Assembly: GCA_030063045.1 (NCBI GenBank)
Contig: JAQSEB010000152.1
Span: 1-64,000 of the forward strand
Source of the DNA: Pratylenchus scribneri
Taxonomy: Eukaryota > Nematoda > Chromadorea > Rhabditida > Pratylenchidae
Length of the DNA stretch: 64,000 nt
Direction of reading: 5' to 3'
The notes beneath the pieces were generated by a model that saw nothing but the letters and a program-made list of their open reading frames with translations, was not told where the DNA came from and did no database searches. Both the position numbers and the translations under genes were made by a program. Below, in pieces: positions 1-14,600 of the stretch (positions within the stretch are counted from its first letter, which is position 1; each line of letters begins with the position of its first letter).

Positions 1-276
1 ATTGAACAAATTTCCTGATTATTTCATTTTTTAAATTGTTTATAAAGAATATAAATCATTGGCCAAATGAGATAGGCTGAAATTACGAATTAATTTAATA
101 GAAAATATTATGATATTACCATACATTCAGTATTCACGAAGTATAACATTTCTTCCCCTATCCTCCTTTTCTAAGGTCTCTTTCATTGGTTCAACTTCTT
201 TTTAGCAATTTTACATAAAAATATTTTTCAGTAATTTTCTAAATAATTTTACATATTTTTCCATCATTCCCAATAG

Positions 277-486
277 TCATGCCTTCACGTGAATCCCGAC
301 AAACGACCACGGGCCTTTCAATTAATGTCCTATTTGCATGGATGGTGCCATTTGTCGGTATCAGGTATATATGGTGGCAAATCTCGTAAAATCAACGCCA
401 TCAATGAGGGAGGCAGTCGAAATTGTATGCATATGAGTATTGAAGACTATAAACAATGTGTTTGCAATCCAAAGTATTGTCAATAA
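277..486 (+). CDS. 3' terminal exon of a protein-kinase-like gene (partial)
   Basis: The frame opens right after a plausible acceptor (CAATAG, ending 276) and runs to a TAA at 484-486. Its start, CLHVNPDKRPRAFQLMSYL, resembles kinase subdomain XI, where an Arg in a D..RPRA context anchors the C-lobe. It also resembles the last exon of the kinase at the right end of this window (CLHADPRLRAKVKMLLDF). A Cys-rich tail follows, ending QCVCNPKYC. The upstream exons should lie to the left, outside the window. No catalytic motif is present in this exon, so the kinase call rests on similarity to one short subdomain and is tentative. Confidence 0.4.
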   Translation, partial: SCLHVNPDKRPRAFQLMSYLHGWCHLSVSGIYGGKSRKINAINEGGSRNCMHMSIEDYKQCVCNPKYCQ

Positions 487-1679
487 AAAGAATCCAAAAT
501 TACGATCAAAATTTATTTGTGTTTTTTCATTATAAACAGACGATTTATTAACAAAATTTCTGTTTTACAAGGATACAAAGAACAAAAATATGAAAATATA
601 AATTTTTTTATTCCAATACAAAAAAATTATTTTAATTTAGCAATGCTTATATTTTTTTCTGAATGAATTTTCTATAATAATTTCATTTATCACATAAAAA
701 TTTTTTGGTTTTCTTTTCGTTGGATAGATCCAAAATTCGTTAAGAATGGCCCCTAAGGGAAAATTTTAGTCAAAAAATGTTATTTTTAAAGAAAAAAGGA
801 CAATTCGGGATTTGTAAAGATATACTTATTATGAAATTAAGACGTGGATAATAAGGACGAATGAGAGCCCTGATTATTGTTTTTTTTTTTAATATACCAT
901 TCATCTATTATTATGAAGGTCAAGCAATATCAGCAGCAGTATTCTAAGCGGATAAATTCATTTTTCTATTCGGACTAATTTATTATCTTTTATATTAATA
1001 ATAGCTCACATGGACATAATGATGATTTTAATATCAAATCATTGAGCTGACTTTTTAAAATCTATTAATGTCTTATTAATTAATGTAAGTGGTTCGAGTA
1101 TTGGAAAATTATTATTTAACCCACATTCACATGTTTTCCATTTATCACCTTTATCCTTTATTCACACCTTAATCCCGTCTCTTCACATCTATAATGGATA
1201 TTTCCTCCCATTTGCCACCAAAGAATTGTTTTCCCCTACATTCAATTCAGCTCATCTTCTCGTCCCGGTTTCCATCCGTCGAGGATTGTCCTTTTTATCC
1301 CCGTCCTTGAGCGGATTTATCCAGATAAATAAAGATATTTATTCGCTTGACTAAAGGGTGTTTGCTGTTTGGGGACTTAGCAAGGCCCAGGGCGCTGGGC
1401 TTTATTGCGATTCCATCTTTCTCAAATCCTATTCCCCAATTCCTCGTCATTCATTTTTATCCCCCTTGCTGGGTTCAGCTTATTTGTTGATGAAGTTTTG
1501 TCTAAATAACCATTAAAGCTTTGTTGGCTAAAAATAAAGCAAAGCATAAGAACCAAGAAAATGAATTTATTTTGTAATCAAGAATCAAAACATTATTGTG
1601 TAAAAAAAATTTTTTTCGAAATTTTAAGCTTAATATTCTTTCTTAAATCTGTCAACAATAATTTAGTAGCAGAAAATGC
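487..1679. other. Non-coding spacer, no feature recognised
   Basis: AT-rich sequence with poly-T and poly-A runs. A more mixed stretch at about 1130-1480 has CCC/TTT-rich composition and could be a decayed repeat. The short open frame at 1561-1821 overlaps a foldback repeat and has no gene-like features. Confidence 0.4.
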
Positions 1680-2070
1680 TGTAGTGGTTCTGAGTTTCCG
1701 ACTCAGCACTCATCAGCATTGGTTGCGGGAATACTGTAACATATTCGCATTACGATATTTGCGGATACGGAAATTGCGGACCAAACGGTCTGGCTTCGAT
1801 GATAATATAATTGTTGAATAAAATTAGCTATAAAAAAACAATGACCAATGTAGAATATTCACCGAGATAAAGCCAAAAAACGGCTAGAAATACAATTTTA
1901 ATTTAATCCGACAGCTTTTTGGCCATTACTCGGTGAATATACAACATGGGCCAAAGCTTTTGATGTTATTTTCTAGCTAATTATAAGCTTAATAAAATGA
2001 TATAAACAATGCCATAGCAACTTTATCATCATCGGCTCTAGACCTTTCCGACCTCAAATGTCATACAGCC
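1680..2070. repeat. Foldback/MITE family 2, copy 1
   Basis: The two halves are roughly inverted. One carries CACCGAGATAAAGCCAAAAA, the other TTTTTGGCCATTACTCGGTG. Outer parts mention the same words as copies at 19.9, 21.65 and 61.8 kb (ACGGTCT, GCCATAGCAACTTT, ATCATCGGC). No coding potential. Boundaries are approximate. Confidence 0.6.
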
Positions 2071-2612
2071 TTTTTGTCTTATTATTTAAAACACAATTTT
2101 ATCAATGATTTCAATGGAGGATATTTTGATTTTATATTAATTCGCTCATTTCAAAATTTAGATAAATATGGATAAACAAATTAAAAATAATTTGCAAAAT
2201 CGATTCAATAACATTTAATTCCGTTCATCATTTTCTCAAGGCGTATTTGCTCAGTCCATGGATTCCCATCAAATCAACTATACTCCCTGAAAATGAAATT
2301 TTACATTTATTTAGATTTATAGATTATAAAGTAAAGCATAATAAAATTATCTAGTTTGTTGATTTTTTGCGTCTAATTTTATATTAATTAATTTTTTTTT
2401 GATTTATAGCAATTAATTTCTTATATTATCCGAATATAATTCGAAATAAATAGGCCAATTCCAATTTATTTTATTGGATATTCAATAATATATATAATAT
2501 CTTGGAAAACTTGGCCGAGTTATGTCCAAAAAAAACTAAAAATTAGATACAAAATAACTATAGATGTTTTATTTTTATGTAATTAAAATAAATGCAATTT
2601 CCCATTTGATAA

Positions 2613-5600
2613 TTAAAAGAATTTTATTTTATTAATTAATCTTAAATAAAAGGCATTAAAAATTTTACATTTTGGCGGTCCATTATCTTCGTCGTCCTCC
2701 TCTGGATAATGATCTTAAATAATATATAAGGAAAAATTTTTACATCAAATTATTTTATAATTTTGCAATGAAAAATATAATTATACATTTTGTTGGCCAG
2801 CATTCTGGTACATTACTACAAATTGGATTATTACAAAGGCACAAACGCGTTCGTCCATATTCATCATCGTTCGCATCATTTCTCATCGTCGAATATTCCA
2901 CTTCGTGAATATATGGATTGGGCGCAATTAATTCCTGCAATTTTTTCATAAACTTATATCTTTTAGTTATAAATGGACAATTACAGATAATAAATTTGAC
3001 AAGGCAATCAAAATTAGTGATTTAACTTTTTAACTATTTTATTTTGAGCACTAATTATGTATAAAAACGCAATAATAAAATGGATTTCTAATGCGAAAAC
3101 CATTGAATTTTCTTATCCCTTTTTTAACTTTTTAAACTTTATCTCAGTATTTTAAATCAATATTTTTGAAAATTTTATAAAAAATTATATCAAAAAAAAA
3201 TTAATTTTTTCCTTCATATGGCTTTTTCTTTAGAAAATTTCCATCAAAATATTTTAGTAGAATTGCCAATAAAAACATACATTGCCATTGTACACACCAC
3301 CCGGTATAATTGGGCCACTTGGTACCACGGTCCCACCGAACATGGATATCCCTTCTGCTGCATTCGCCCCGGAATAAGCCATTGCGCCGTTTCTAGTTCC
3401 AGCAGCCATTCCTCCTAAAATTGATTTGCCAGCACCGGCAGCATTCGATTGGAAAACGGTGTTAAAATGGCCGGTTTCCTTATCCAATTCCGTCATTTTG
3501 TGATGGCGATCCAGGCGTCGGACACGACCATCCGACGGTTGATGATCGAAAATGGTGCCACTTTTGGTGGTGTATTGGATTCCGTCATGATCCGTTGGCA
3601 TTGTTGCCACAACATCCGATGGCGGATGCCATTTGCCATCAGAACCTAAATTATGTAAATTTATAGCAATATATTAGCAAAGAGCAATGTTTTTCTAAAA
3701 AAATTTCACTACATTAATTTATTTACAATCAAAATTTTTTTACCAAACAGTTTTTGGCCTCCAATAAATCAGAAACCGGTTATAGGCCAAGCAAACTTTA
3801 TACCATTTTGTAGATCTCATCAAGACGCATCGAAGGGTATATAAAATGACTGGTTTGGCCCAAAATTAGCGTTTAAAAAACTGAAAATGTTTTAAAACGA
3901 TTTAACACTTTAATTTTAATTAAACCATTACAATTTATATACCTATCGATGCGTCTTGATGAGACCTACATATTGGTATATGGTTCGAGGGGTCTAAAAT
4001 ATATTAGAGGCGAAAAATTATTTTGTTAGTAAAAAATATTTTTGTTGATAAAAAAAGGACAATTCCCTTAAAAAAGTTCCAAAAATTAATATTTTTTTTG
4101 TGGGAATTTCGATATATGGAATGGTAAAAGAATTCAATATTTGTAAAGTTTTTTTGACGCCCAGTGAAGAAAATCTTTTAAAGTATATTTTTGAATGATT
4201 TAATTGAAATTTCCTAAGATGGTCTTCAATAAGTATTAAGTAAGGATTAATTTTTAATATAGGCAATAATCACTTTTAATTCTTAAATGAACAAATCTCG
4301 TGATTGAAAAAAATTCAAAAGCCAAAATATTCAATTTAAGAATGTGAGCCTATATTTTCGTTTATCTTAAATAAATTGTGTAGAAATAAATTTTTGGAAA
4401 TTGTTAAGATTTATTGGAAAAGGACAGCCCTCTTTTGCTATTTAATTTATTGGAGAACTAAAAATTGAAGAAAATCATTAATTCATTGAAATAGTATTTT
4501 CAAATCGGATTTTGATTTGTGAATTTTGGATTTTATTTGCAAGCAAATTGGCTTATATTTTTGAATTGGCATACAGTTTTTTCACTTTTTAATTAAAAAA
4601 TTTTTATAAAAAAATATTCTTACCGAAGATTGATCTGCCTGCTGATGATGAAGAATGGGATTTATTTGATAGGCCATCCGGCATTTTGAATGAGCTGTGG
4701 AGTTTGCCCCGAGGCGATGGGAACGACATTTCCTCATGTTCATTGATTTTCAAGTTAGAAAATTGGGCAGAAATATCTACAAATTGTGGTTAAATTTTTT
4801 CCAAACAAAAATTGTTTTAGCGTTTAAGATAAATCAACAAAGACGGAATCAATTTTTTTTGTATTTAATAAAAAATAAAGACCCAGATTGTTGGCTATCA
4901 AATGATATTAATTTAGATAAAGGTTTTTTTTACTTGTCTCACAAAAAAAGATCGAAAACATGGGTAGTGATGTCATTGGTTGAAGGTTTAAAAAACCCCA
5001 ACATATATGTAAACTTACTGTCATTTGCAGATATGGATTTGTCAGCACCGACAGCATTCTTTTCGACTATATGCCCATCGTTTTGAGGATGGAAGACGGT
5101 GTAAAAATGGCCGGTTGCTTTGTCCAATTCCGTCATTTTGTTGTGGCGATCCCGGCGTCGGACTCGACCATCCGACGGCTGATGATCGAAAATGGTGCCA
5201 CTTTTGGTGATATATTGGATTCCATCCTGATCCGTTGGCATTGTTGCCACAACATCCGATGGCGGATGCCATTTGCCTTGTTAACATATTTATATATATA
5301 TATATTTATTTTTAAATAAATAATGCTTATTTATTTTTATTCATTATTTATTTTTTAATTTAATTTTAAGCCAATAACGAAAAAATAGTTTAAAAACCAT
5401 TTAAACTGTATATTTTTTTTTATTAAACAACGAAATATTATATATTAGATGTAGTAAAAAAATTTATTGTCACTATTTTTTATTGGTAATAAAAATTTTA
5501 CCAGAATTTGTTGGCTTTTGATTGCCAATTATTGATTTTTCTACTGATTTTGCAACAGATGAACTACTGTTGCCGGTTTGCTTGAAGATGGAAACACCGG

Positions 5601-8600
5601 CGGCAGATTTGGGCGGAAGTGCTGGTTTCGGATTGATTTCCATTTTCCGAAATTCTGGCCTATATTTTGGCGATGATTTTTCATTTCCACCGCTTTCTGA
5701 CGTTAAAAATTCCGATGGCTGATGTGTTCCTGTGTTAAAAATTAACACAATTATTATTTTTTTTATATTGCGGATATAATTTTGTGATTTTAAAATAAGA
5801 GCCCTTTTCTCGGTACTTATGTGTTATCTACCAGCAGATTTTCAAAAAAAAATTTTTTGTAAATGATATACCAAACGACGCGTCTCGGCGAGCTGATTAC
5901 GAAAATACTATTAGCTTCGCATAAAACTCAAAATTAAAAAAGTTATGACCTCATGAAAATCGAAAAAGTGCTTGGTCCCCTCTATGGGTCGAAGGATTTG
6001 CCCGACTGTAACTTTTTTATTTTCGTGTTTTATGCGAAACCGATGACAGATTCGAGCTTCTCTCATCGAGGCGCGTCGAATGAGCTATTTGATCGAAAAA
6101 AATTTCAAAAGATTTTTGGTGTTCCAACCCATAGGGGGTACCAAGCACTTTTGCGATTTTCACATGGCCATAAAATTGGCCAAAGTGCTCTCCCGCTCAA
6201 AATTTTTGACATTTTCATAACCAGCTCGTTAAGACGCGATGATTGGTATATCATTTTCCAAAAAATTTTTTTTGAAAATCTGCTGGTAGGATAACACATA
6301 AGTACCCTTTTCTCTAATGAAATATTTTAGTATTTGAAAAGAAAATATGATGGAAAAAAAAATATAATTTGGGAAAAGATATTTTGAGACAAAATATTAG
6401 GCCATAATCAAAAAATGAGATTTATTAGGCTTTTATAGGGAATTAAGTTCTTTGGCCCATAGTAATTGTGCCGAAAAAGGATGGGTCAATTCGTTTTTGT
6501 GTCGATTATAGAGGGTTGAATTCTTGCACAACAAAAGATGCTTTTCCCCTTCCTAACATCGATAATACGCTTCTATCCCTGGGAAATAAAAAGGTTTTTT
6601 CCACCTTGGATTTCATGAGTGGTTATTGGCAAATTAAAATGGACGAGGAATCCATAGAGAAAACTGCTTTCCTTACAGAACAGGGTTTATTTGAGTTCAA
6701 AGTCATGCCGTTTGGTCTCACCAATGCGGTGGCCACATTCCAACGCTTTATGACTGTCCTATTTGAGGGGATGATTCACATTTTCGTATTCATTTACATC
6801 GATGATATCCTTATCGCGTCAAATTCTATGGAAGAACACCTAAGGCACCTACGGATGGTTTTCGAACGAATTCGGGGGGCAAAATTGAAATTAAAAATAG
6901 GAAAATGCCATTTTGCAGCAAAGGAAGTCCCATTTCTAGGCCATATTTTGACGGAAGAGGGAATAAAAAGGGACGTTGGAAAGGTTAAACCGGTGATTGA
7001 GTTACCAATCCCTTCAACTCGGAAAGAATTGCAATCATTTTTGGGTTTCATGACATATTATCGCAAGTTTATCTACTCATTTGGTACCATTGCCGCACCC
7101 CTATTTAATTTGCTAAAAAATGGAGTTGAATACAAGATAGGGGACGTTGAAAAGGAGGCAATCGCTAAATTAAAGCAAAAAATAGTGGAAGATGTGGTTT
7201 TGGCGTTCCCAGATTTTGAGGCTGCATTGAAAAACCCAGATCGTCAATTCATAATCATGACAGATGCGAGTAAAATAGGGATAGCTGCGATTTTGGCCCA
7301 ACCGGATGAAGAAAATAGAATTAGGCCCATTTATTTTGCCTCGCGTCAATGCAATAAATACGAAGCCAAATATCCGCCCACAGAATTGGAAGCACTAGCA
7401 GTTCGCTTCGGCGTAAAGAAATTCGCCCAATTTATCACTATGATTCCTACGCGGGTATTAACAGACCATAAAGCGCTAGTATCGATGTTTAGAAGCAAAA
7501 CGGAAACTGGGAATTATCGGGTGGATAAATGGATAATGGAATTGAGTGCTAGATTCATTTTGAAAGTGGAGTATAATCCAGGGAAGCAGAATATAATTGC
7601 TGATTTGCTTTCCCGATCGCCAGCCTTAAAAAAGAGTGAAAATTCTGCCGAAAATGAGTCCGGAAAATTGGTTGCATTTTTATGACAATTGAGGGGATTA
7701 GAAGAAGAGGAAAATGAGCAATTCGAGGAAATTAATGAAAGGAAATTGTGGATTGAAAAAACACGCAATGGGGAATTAAAACAAATTTATGAGTTTCTGC
7801 AAAATCGCATTCTACCAAATGAATTTAGGGAGAGTCAAAGTGTAATGTCCCGATGTGCAAACTTCACTATTTTCCATGAATTGCTTTATTTTTGCGACCC
7901 TAAAACTGGGGATATGAAGCTCTTTGTGCCAAAGGAATTTAGGAATAAAATTATGGAAGAAAGACATTCTGGGGTATGCGCTGGACACCATAGTGGGAAA
8001 AAGTTATATCAGCAAATTAGTGAAAAATATTATTGGCCAAATATGAGGGGGGATTGTAATCAAATTGCATTAAATTTTCGGATATGTGCCCATTCCCGAT
8101 TGCCGAGGGCAAATCAGCCAGAAATACAAATGGTCAAAACAAGCGAACCATTAGAATTAGTTTGCATGGACATTTTGGAAATTGGGAGAAGTAATGCCAA
8201 AAATCGCTATGTATTGGTCATTGTGGACCATTTTTCAAAATGGGTTGTGGCTGAACCAGTGCCAGATAAATCAGCGGAAACGGTGGCCCGTATTTTTGTT
8301 GAGAAATTTGTATTAATTTTTGGCTCGCCTAAAAGGATTCACAGTGATAAGGGCACCGAATTCCTCAATAAAATTTTGGATGGAATTGCAAAAATATTGA
8401 AAATTGAGAAAACGTCAACATTGGGATATGATCCCAATGCAAACGGGTTAGTGGAAAGAATAAATCGGATCATCATAGGAATGTTAAAAAGGTCAACCGA
8501 AAGTGTTTGGGATTGGGACTTGCGATTACCGTTTTGCATTTTTGCCATAAACATTACGCCCTCTTCAACCACGGGATTTTCCCCTTACAATCTAATGTTT

Positions 8601-11600
8601 GGGAAGCTAGTTAATTTTCCCGCAGAAATGGACGTTAACCCGAAATATACTGTCGATGAAGAATCCTATCTCCAGGCTTTTAGGGAAAATTTAATGCAAA
8701 TATGGGATAAGGCCAATATAAATTCAGAAAAAGCAAGGGAGAAAATTGCGGCTTGGTATAACAAACAGCCAAAGGTCACCCAGAACAAGTTCGAAAAAGA
8801 CGAAAGAGTGATGGTCATTTTCCCTGGGAAAAACTACAAGTCGGGGCATAAAAAATTATTGTGGAATATTTTTGGCCCATATAAAATTATTGAAATGGGA
8901 AAATCCGTCGCCAGCTGCGTTCCTGTGGATAATCTGAAAATTTCCCCCATTAAAGTGCCAATAGAACGATTAGTAAAATTGCCAATTGGAGTGCCAAACA
9001 TTTCAACTTTACCAAAAGGCCCTAATCCTTATAGAAAATTCTTGGGAATTTTGAGAATTTTGGATGGAAATGAAAAAGGGGATGAAAAAATAATAAAATC
9101 AGGGACGATTTTCACAGGTGTTTTGGGCGAAATGTTTGGATGGGACTCAATCTGCGACCAGTCAAAGGATGATCACGCTGTGTGCGTCAAACTGTTGGCC
9201 TCCGACATTGATCCAAGCCTCGACAGCAATTCTACATTGGGTTCATCACAAATCAAAACACCAATGCAAGCATTATTGGCCATTTTCCTGCTCAAACCAA
9301 GAATTGCCAGTTCATTGATGGCCGGCCGAAATTTGCTTTCCACGATATTAGGCGGAGAACCCGGTATGGAACTGGTCATTTACTCTGGTGCCAGAATGGA
9401 CTGTGTGGAAGCCGGCAAATTCCCGGAATTGGATGACATTGTGCAGGCCTTGGAACATTGGATGGGAGGATGCAAAGGAACCAAAATGGCATTGGAAAAG
9501 ACTGGATTTTTGCCAGAGTTGCCAAATGCCCAAAACATTGGATGGATTGCCATTGGTGGAAAAAGATGGATGGGAGACTGCCTTAAAACCATCCGGATGG
9601 GCACTGGAAAAATTGCGGGCCAACCGTGCAATGTTCATCGAGAATCCCCGAGTCCTGTTGGGTGACTCTTCGGCCAATCAATTGATGGGTGTTTTGCCGC
9701 AATCATTCTTTCTGGGAGCCGAAGGCAGCATCACTGAAGTGACCCGTGTGGTCAGTCGAGCCATAATCTCTTCCCGTGTGAAAGTGATTATTGTCAAGAA
9801 ATGAAATAGGGTGTTTTGTTTCGGTTCCGGAATGGAAGAAGGGAAAATGCGGCCAAAGCACATTACAAAGATGTGCTGATGGGTCGGGGGCCGGGGGCGA
9901 AGGGATGGGAAAAGTGGGCAATTCGATGAGCAAAACAAAGACTCATCGAATTGAACTTTGATTCGAGGATTGCTGCAAAGGCAATCCTCGACACTCCCAC
10001 CAAAAAAAATAGACCACACAGGTTTCCTTCTTTGTTTTCTTCCCCCTTTTATTGTCCTCCTTCTCTCGTGATGCACGAAGGGCATAAAATCTCCGTCTCC
10101 TTTTATACTTTTGTTGTGTCTCCATCTTCGATTGTTTCAATCTCGATTGGATGAGTTGAATTTTCATCTAAATTCTGAAATTCAAATGAAGCCTTCTCAT
10201 TCGATTCTTTCTTAATCTTCCTCTTTTTTCTTCTTTTGATCACTTTGTTGTAAAGCCAGTATGGTAATTGAATGATGATGTTATTATTGGAAAACCAGCT
10301 ACCAAATCTGGATCGTATTGATTCCCGGATCGATTTTTCAGACGACGCAAAATCGGTCGACCCTCCGACCGAAGAAGATGAACAGGGCAAGACTTTCAAA
10401 GAAGTCTGACGATTCCGGGATGATTTGTTGAGTGCCATCATATACAAATGTCCATTATTCAATCGCCTGCTATTCTTGATGGATGATTCAGATTTAATTG
10501 GTTTACTCGCTATTTCTTTATTTGCCACAAAGGACAAAATCGAATGATTTGTTGATAGTGGATGATTCATCTCAAAGGGTGAATAGCTTTGCAATAGTTC
10601 TAAGTTCGGTCCAAGGAATTTTAGTAATTGACTTGTTTGTTCCTTCATTGTTCGTGCTGAAAATTCGAATTTCATTTCCACAAAGGGATTTGATATTGAA
10701 CTTTCATTATTTTCGGTCAAACAATTGGAGTCGGCTTCCAAATCTTTCCTTTCTGACTCATCCGATTCCCTACTTTTCTTTCGGTTTGATTCTATTTCCG
10801 ATGGGTAAAGAATTTTTGTTACCCATTCGAAGTTGTTTTCTCCAATTTTAATACGTGCTCTGCGAGAAGAAACAAAGTCTTCAATTTTCCCTATTAAGAC
10901 AATAAGTCCAGTTAAACTAGTTGGATCATATGTTTTGTGGATTTGCATTGAACTATTAATGATTGATTTATCCATATCAAAGTATGGAAAATTGACAGCC
11001 AAAATTTTTTTCTGAGCATTCCAATGTAAGCAAAAAAACTTAATCATTTCGTGATTCGTTCTGTCTTCTTCTGTCAGTTCCAGAATTTTTTGCCCTGTAT
11101 TTGAAGTGAAATCGCAAATCTTCATATTCGCTTCCCTGAAAATTTTCTTCAAATATTCGTAATTTCTCTTTTTGTCTTCGGTATTTTCCATTTCGATATA
11201 TTTGTCGAAATATAAATCCGATCGTTTATTGCCACTTTCGTATAATTTGAATTGATTGTTAATTAACACTTGTGAATGTTTTGGACTACATATCACTCCA
11301 AAGGTGATTTTACAGAATCTGAATTCAGTCAATTTCCTTTCATCATAGGGTTCCAAGTACCAAAGAAATCTGAGTGTGTCATGATCCCCAAGTGCAATTC
11401 CGATTTGCAAAAATGCTTTTTCGGCATCATAAATCATGAGGTATTTCTTCAATCTTGGTCGATGAAAAATTCCCATTAAGTCATGGTAATGTTTGGATAC
11501 TTTGTTCAAGTATTCGTTCAAAGACGGATACTCTTCTCGAAGTTCTGCGCTTGCATCGAATAAAATTCGGATTTTTGTAAAAAGCTTATCCTTCCTCACA

Positions 11601-14600
11601 ATAAGGTGATGAGATAGAAAAGGTGTGATTTGATTTCTTTTCTTCTGTGCTATTTCGGTATTTCCTTTCTTTAATTGATCTTGAATAATCTCATTGTATT
11701 GCTTCATATCGTTGATGATTGCTTCTTCTTCGCTTTCTGCAAGTGTCAAAGCACTTGTCTCGGATTCGGATGTTTCATTTACATCCACTTGCTCTTCCTT
11801 GACAGTGTATCGTTTAGGACATAATGATGGATGATGCCCGATTGTCCTACAAAGAGAGCATTTCTGGCTGTATCGGCGACATTCATCTGTAAAATGTCCT
11901 GGCTTTAAACATACAAAGCATCGCATCAAATCTATAACTGCCTTTCTTCGTTCTTCACTATTTCGGAACTTCGTGCAATCAAACTCGAAATGGATTCCTT
12001 GGCAGCGACATGGATCTCGATCCGGACTTCGTCTTCGACTTGTGCTGAGAGACCTGTTTGATTTGCCTTTGGTTCCGCTTTCATGATGAGGAGAATTTTT
12101 TCTTTTAATCATTTTTCTTCCTTCACGTCTGTTTGAAGAAGAACGCCTGAAACCTGGGGAATAAGTTTCTGACTCATACTTTGTTAAGCTTTGCTTTTCA
12201 GATTTTATTTGCTGTATTGAACTCATATTGCTGTCATTCCCTTGATTGTTATTGTATCCTCGATTTTGAGTTGCCAAACTAATGATTGAGCTCAAAGGCT
12301 CTTCCTTAATGCTTGTTTCTTTTTTCTCTTTTGATCTGTGTTTGCTGTCTGATGTGTTATCATGATCATTTCTTGTTTTGATGTCCTTAATTTGTTTATG
12401 ATGGTCAACCACTGCTGTGAATTCTGCCTGAATATAATTTGTAGTATTTTCGGCTCTCTCATCCATGTTGGCCAATTTTGGAATACTGTCGAAACTCTTC
12501 AAAGATAGTTGAGGAGGCGAGACCAAGCGCCTTATTTCGACACCATTTTCATCTGTTCTGGCTATAAGACGGTCAATGCCTTCCTTTGCTATTAGGATTT
12601 CATCATACTTTTCGTAAGCTTGTTCCAGAAATGTAGAGATATCAGCTAAAGCAATGATGGATTCAAATTCTTGTTTTTCTGCTGCCTGTTTTTGTTCAGT
12701 CATCCAAGGGAGGTTTAGAGACATTTGAAAATCTGTTCGAGCAGACTTGATTTCATATATTTGAGTTGCAAACTCTTCAGCAAAGTCTCCAAGCATATTT
12801 TGATCACAAATCAACAAGCGTCTATGAAGGCCGTCCTTGACTTCATTTGGGACTACAGGAATTTCACTGGTCATAATTGGCTCTAGCATTGCCATCGCAC
12901 TATCTATTCGATAAGCAGAAAGGGCCATTTCTAATTTGTGTTGTCTTTGACTTCAAAGAGTCAAAAATAATTCAAATTAATTTTAAAAACTTTTACTTTT
13001 CAAATTGGCTTCAAAAAGACAATTGTTCTTGTGAGTGGCTAGCTTCCTGAATGTGATGTGATAATTAAATGGAATCAATGAAAATTAAATTCAAAAACAA
13101 AGTTCGATTTGATTCAAATATTATTCCAAATTTGATTTGTAATTATTCAATTCAAAGAAAGAATAGTTAAAAAAATAAAATTAAAAGCAAAGTTTAAATT
13201 TTTAAATCAAAATAAAATAAAAATCAATTCAAAGTTGATTTTGATTTTATTGATTTGAAAAGAATAAAATAAAATCTAAAAATATGAAATTCGCGAAAAA
13301 TTAAATAAAAAATGGATACGCGAAAAAATAAAATGAAATCCGGAAATTATATGCGCGGAAATAAAAATGAATTTAAATGATAAATAAATTTTGCAATTTG
13401 GGAAGGGGCGGAAGGCGGAAGAAATTTGCTATTATGAGAATTTTAGGATAGGGGGTGGAATAAATTGGGGGAGGGGGTTAGACTAAAATTCTCTCGAAAG
13501 AGAGAACACTCCACACCAAAAAAGAAATTTCGGCAAACTAACAAAGAGTAACCGAAGGTTGCAGTAAAAAAGCAAGGGTCGCCATGTCAAGAAATGAAAT
13601 AGGGTGTTTTGTTTCGGTTCCTTGAGAATAGGTTGTGAGTTTGCCTTATGTGGGTATGGAGAGAGATTATCAGGGGTTACTGTACCGAAATGTAGCTGAT
13701 TGGGGTATCGTAATGTGAATTAGGGCCAAAGACGGCAATTTCAAAGATTGCCAGAAGGAATGTGTGGAACAGACTGATTATTTAATGTACTTGACCAGGC
13801 AATATCAAAGTATTGCCGAAAAGGGACAATTCCGGAATGGAATTGGCCCAGCGCAAAGGATGGGACTTGTGGCTAAGAATTAGGGTGGGGACAATTCCAA
13901 TAAGCCAAATTCAAAAACGTCAATTGGAATTGGCCAAACGCAAAGGTTTGGGCTTCTTACTACTAAAATGTGCAATAGTTTACTAAGCTAGGAAAAGTGA
14001 TTTTAATATGCTAAACTAGGGAAGAATGTGCTAAACTTTTCTTAAGGTAAAGTTATGAAAGGAGTGCTAAATTACGTAAAGGGTGCTAAAGAATTTGCTT
14101 AAGGCAAATTCTATATACAATTTTTATCCCTATGGCGGAGGACTCAAATTGGGTTGTGCTGCCTAATTCAAGGATCCCTGTGGCGGAGGATTTGAATTGG
14201 GCTTTGTGTGAAAAGTGCTAAAGAATTTGCTTAAGGCAAATTCTATAAATTGGTGATTCTTCCCGGGTAGTTGTTATACCCTTAGTCCCAGTCTAAGGAA
14301 GGGAGGTTAAATTAGCCAAGCCTTAATTAAGGGAGGTAATTCAATCCAAGCCTATTAGAAATGGGTGAAAAGAGAGGAATTGATTTCCAAGTCTTTTATT
14401 GCATAAAAGCAAGTTTTTGATGAAGAAGAAGAAGAATGAAAATATTGGTTGTGGGGGAAACAAATGTAAAGGGGAAAAAGGGCGGCGACACAAATAGAAT
14501 TCAAGTGTAAGGGGATCGGAATGTCATTGGGGAAATCGGCGCAGAAAAGCGCATCGGTTCGTTTGGGCCAAATGCAGGTGTGGATGCGCCGGGGGCAAGG

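Noticed and set aside
1561..1821. 86-codon plus-strand frame with a hydrophobic segment
   Set aside because: More than half overlaps a foldback repeat, and no splice partners or family motif are seen.
9173..10167. Several minus-strand open frames over the gypsy 3' region and LTR
   Set aside because: They are antisense shadows of the gypsy extension and LTR; no domain features and not consistent with the nested element structure.
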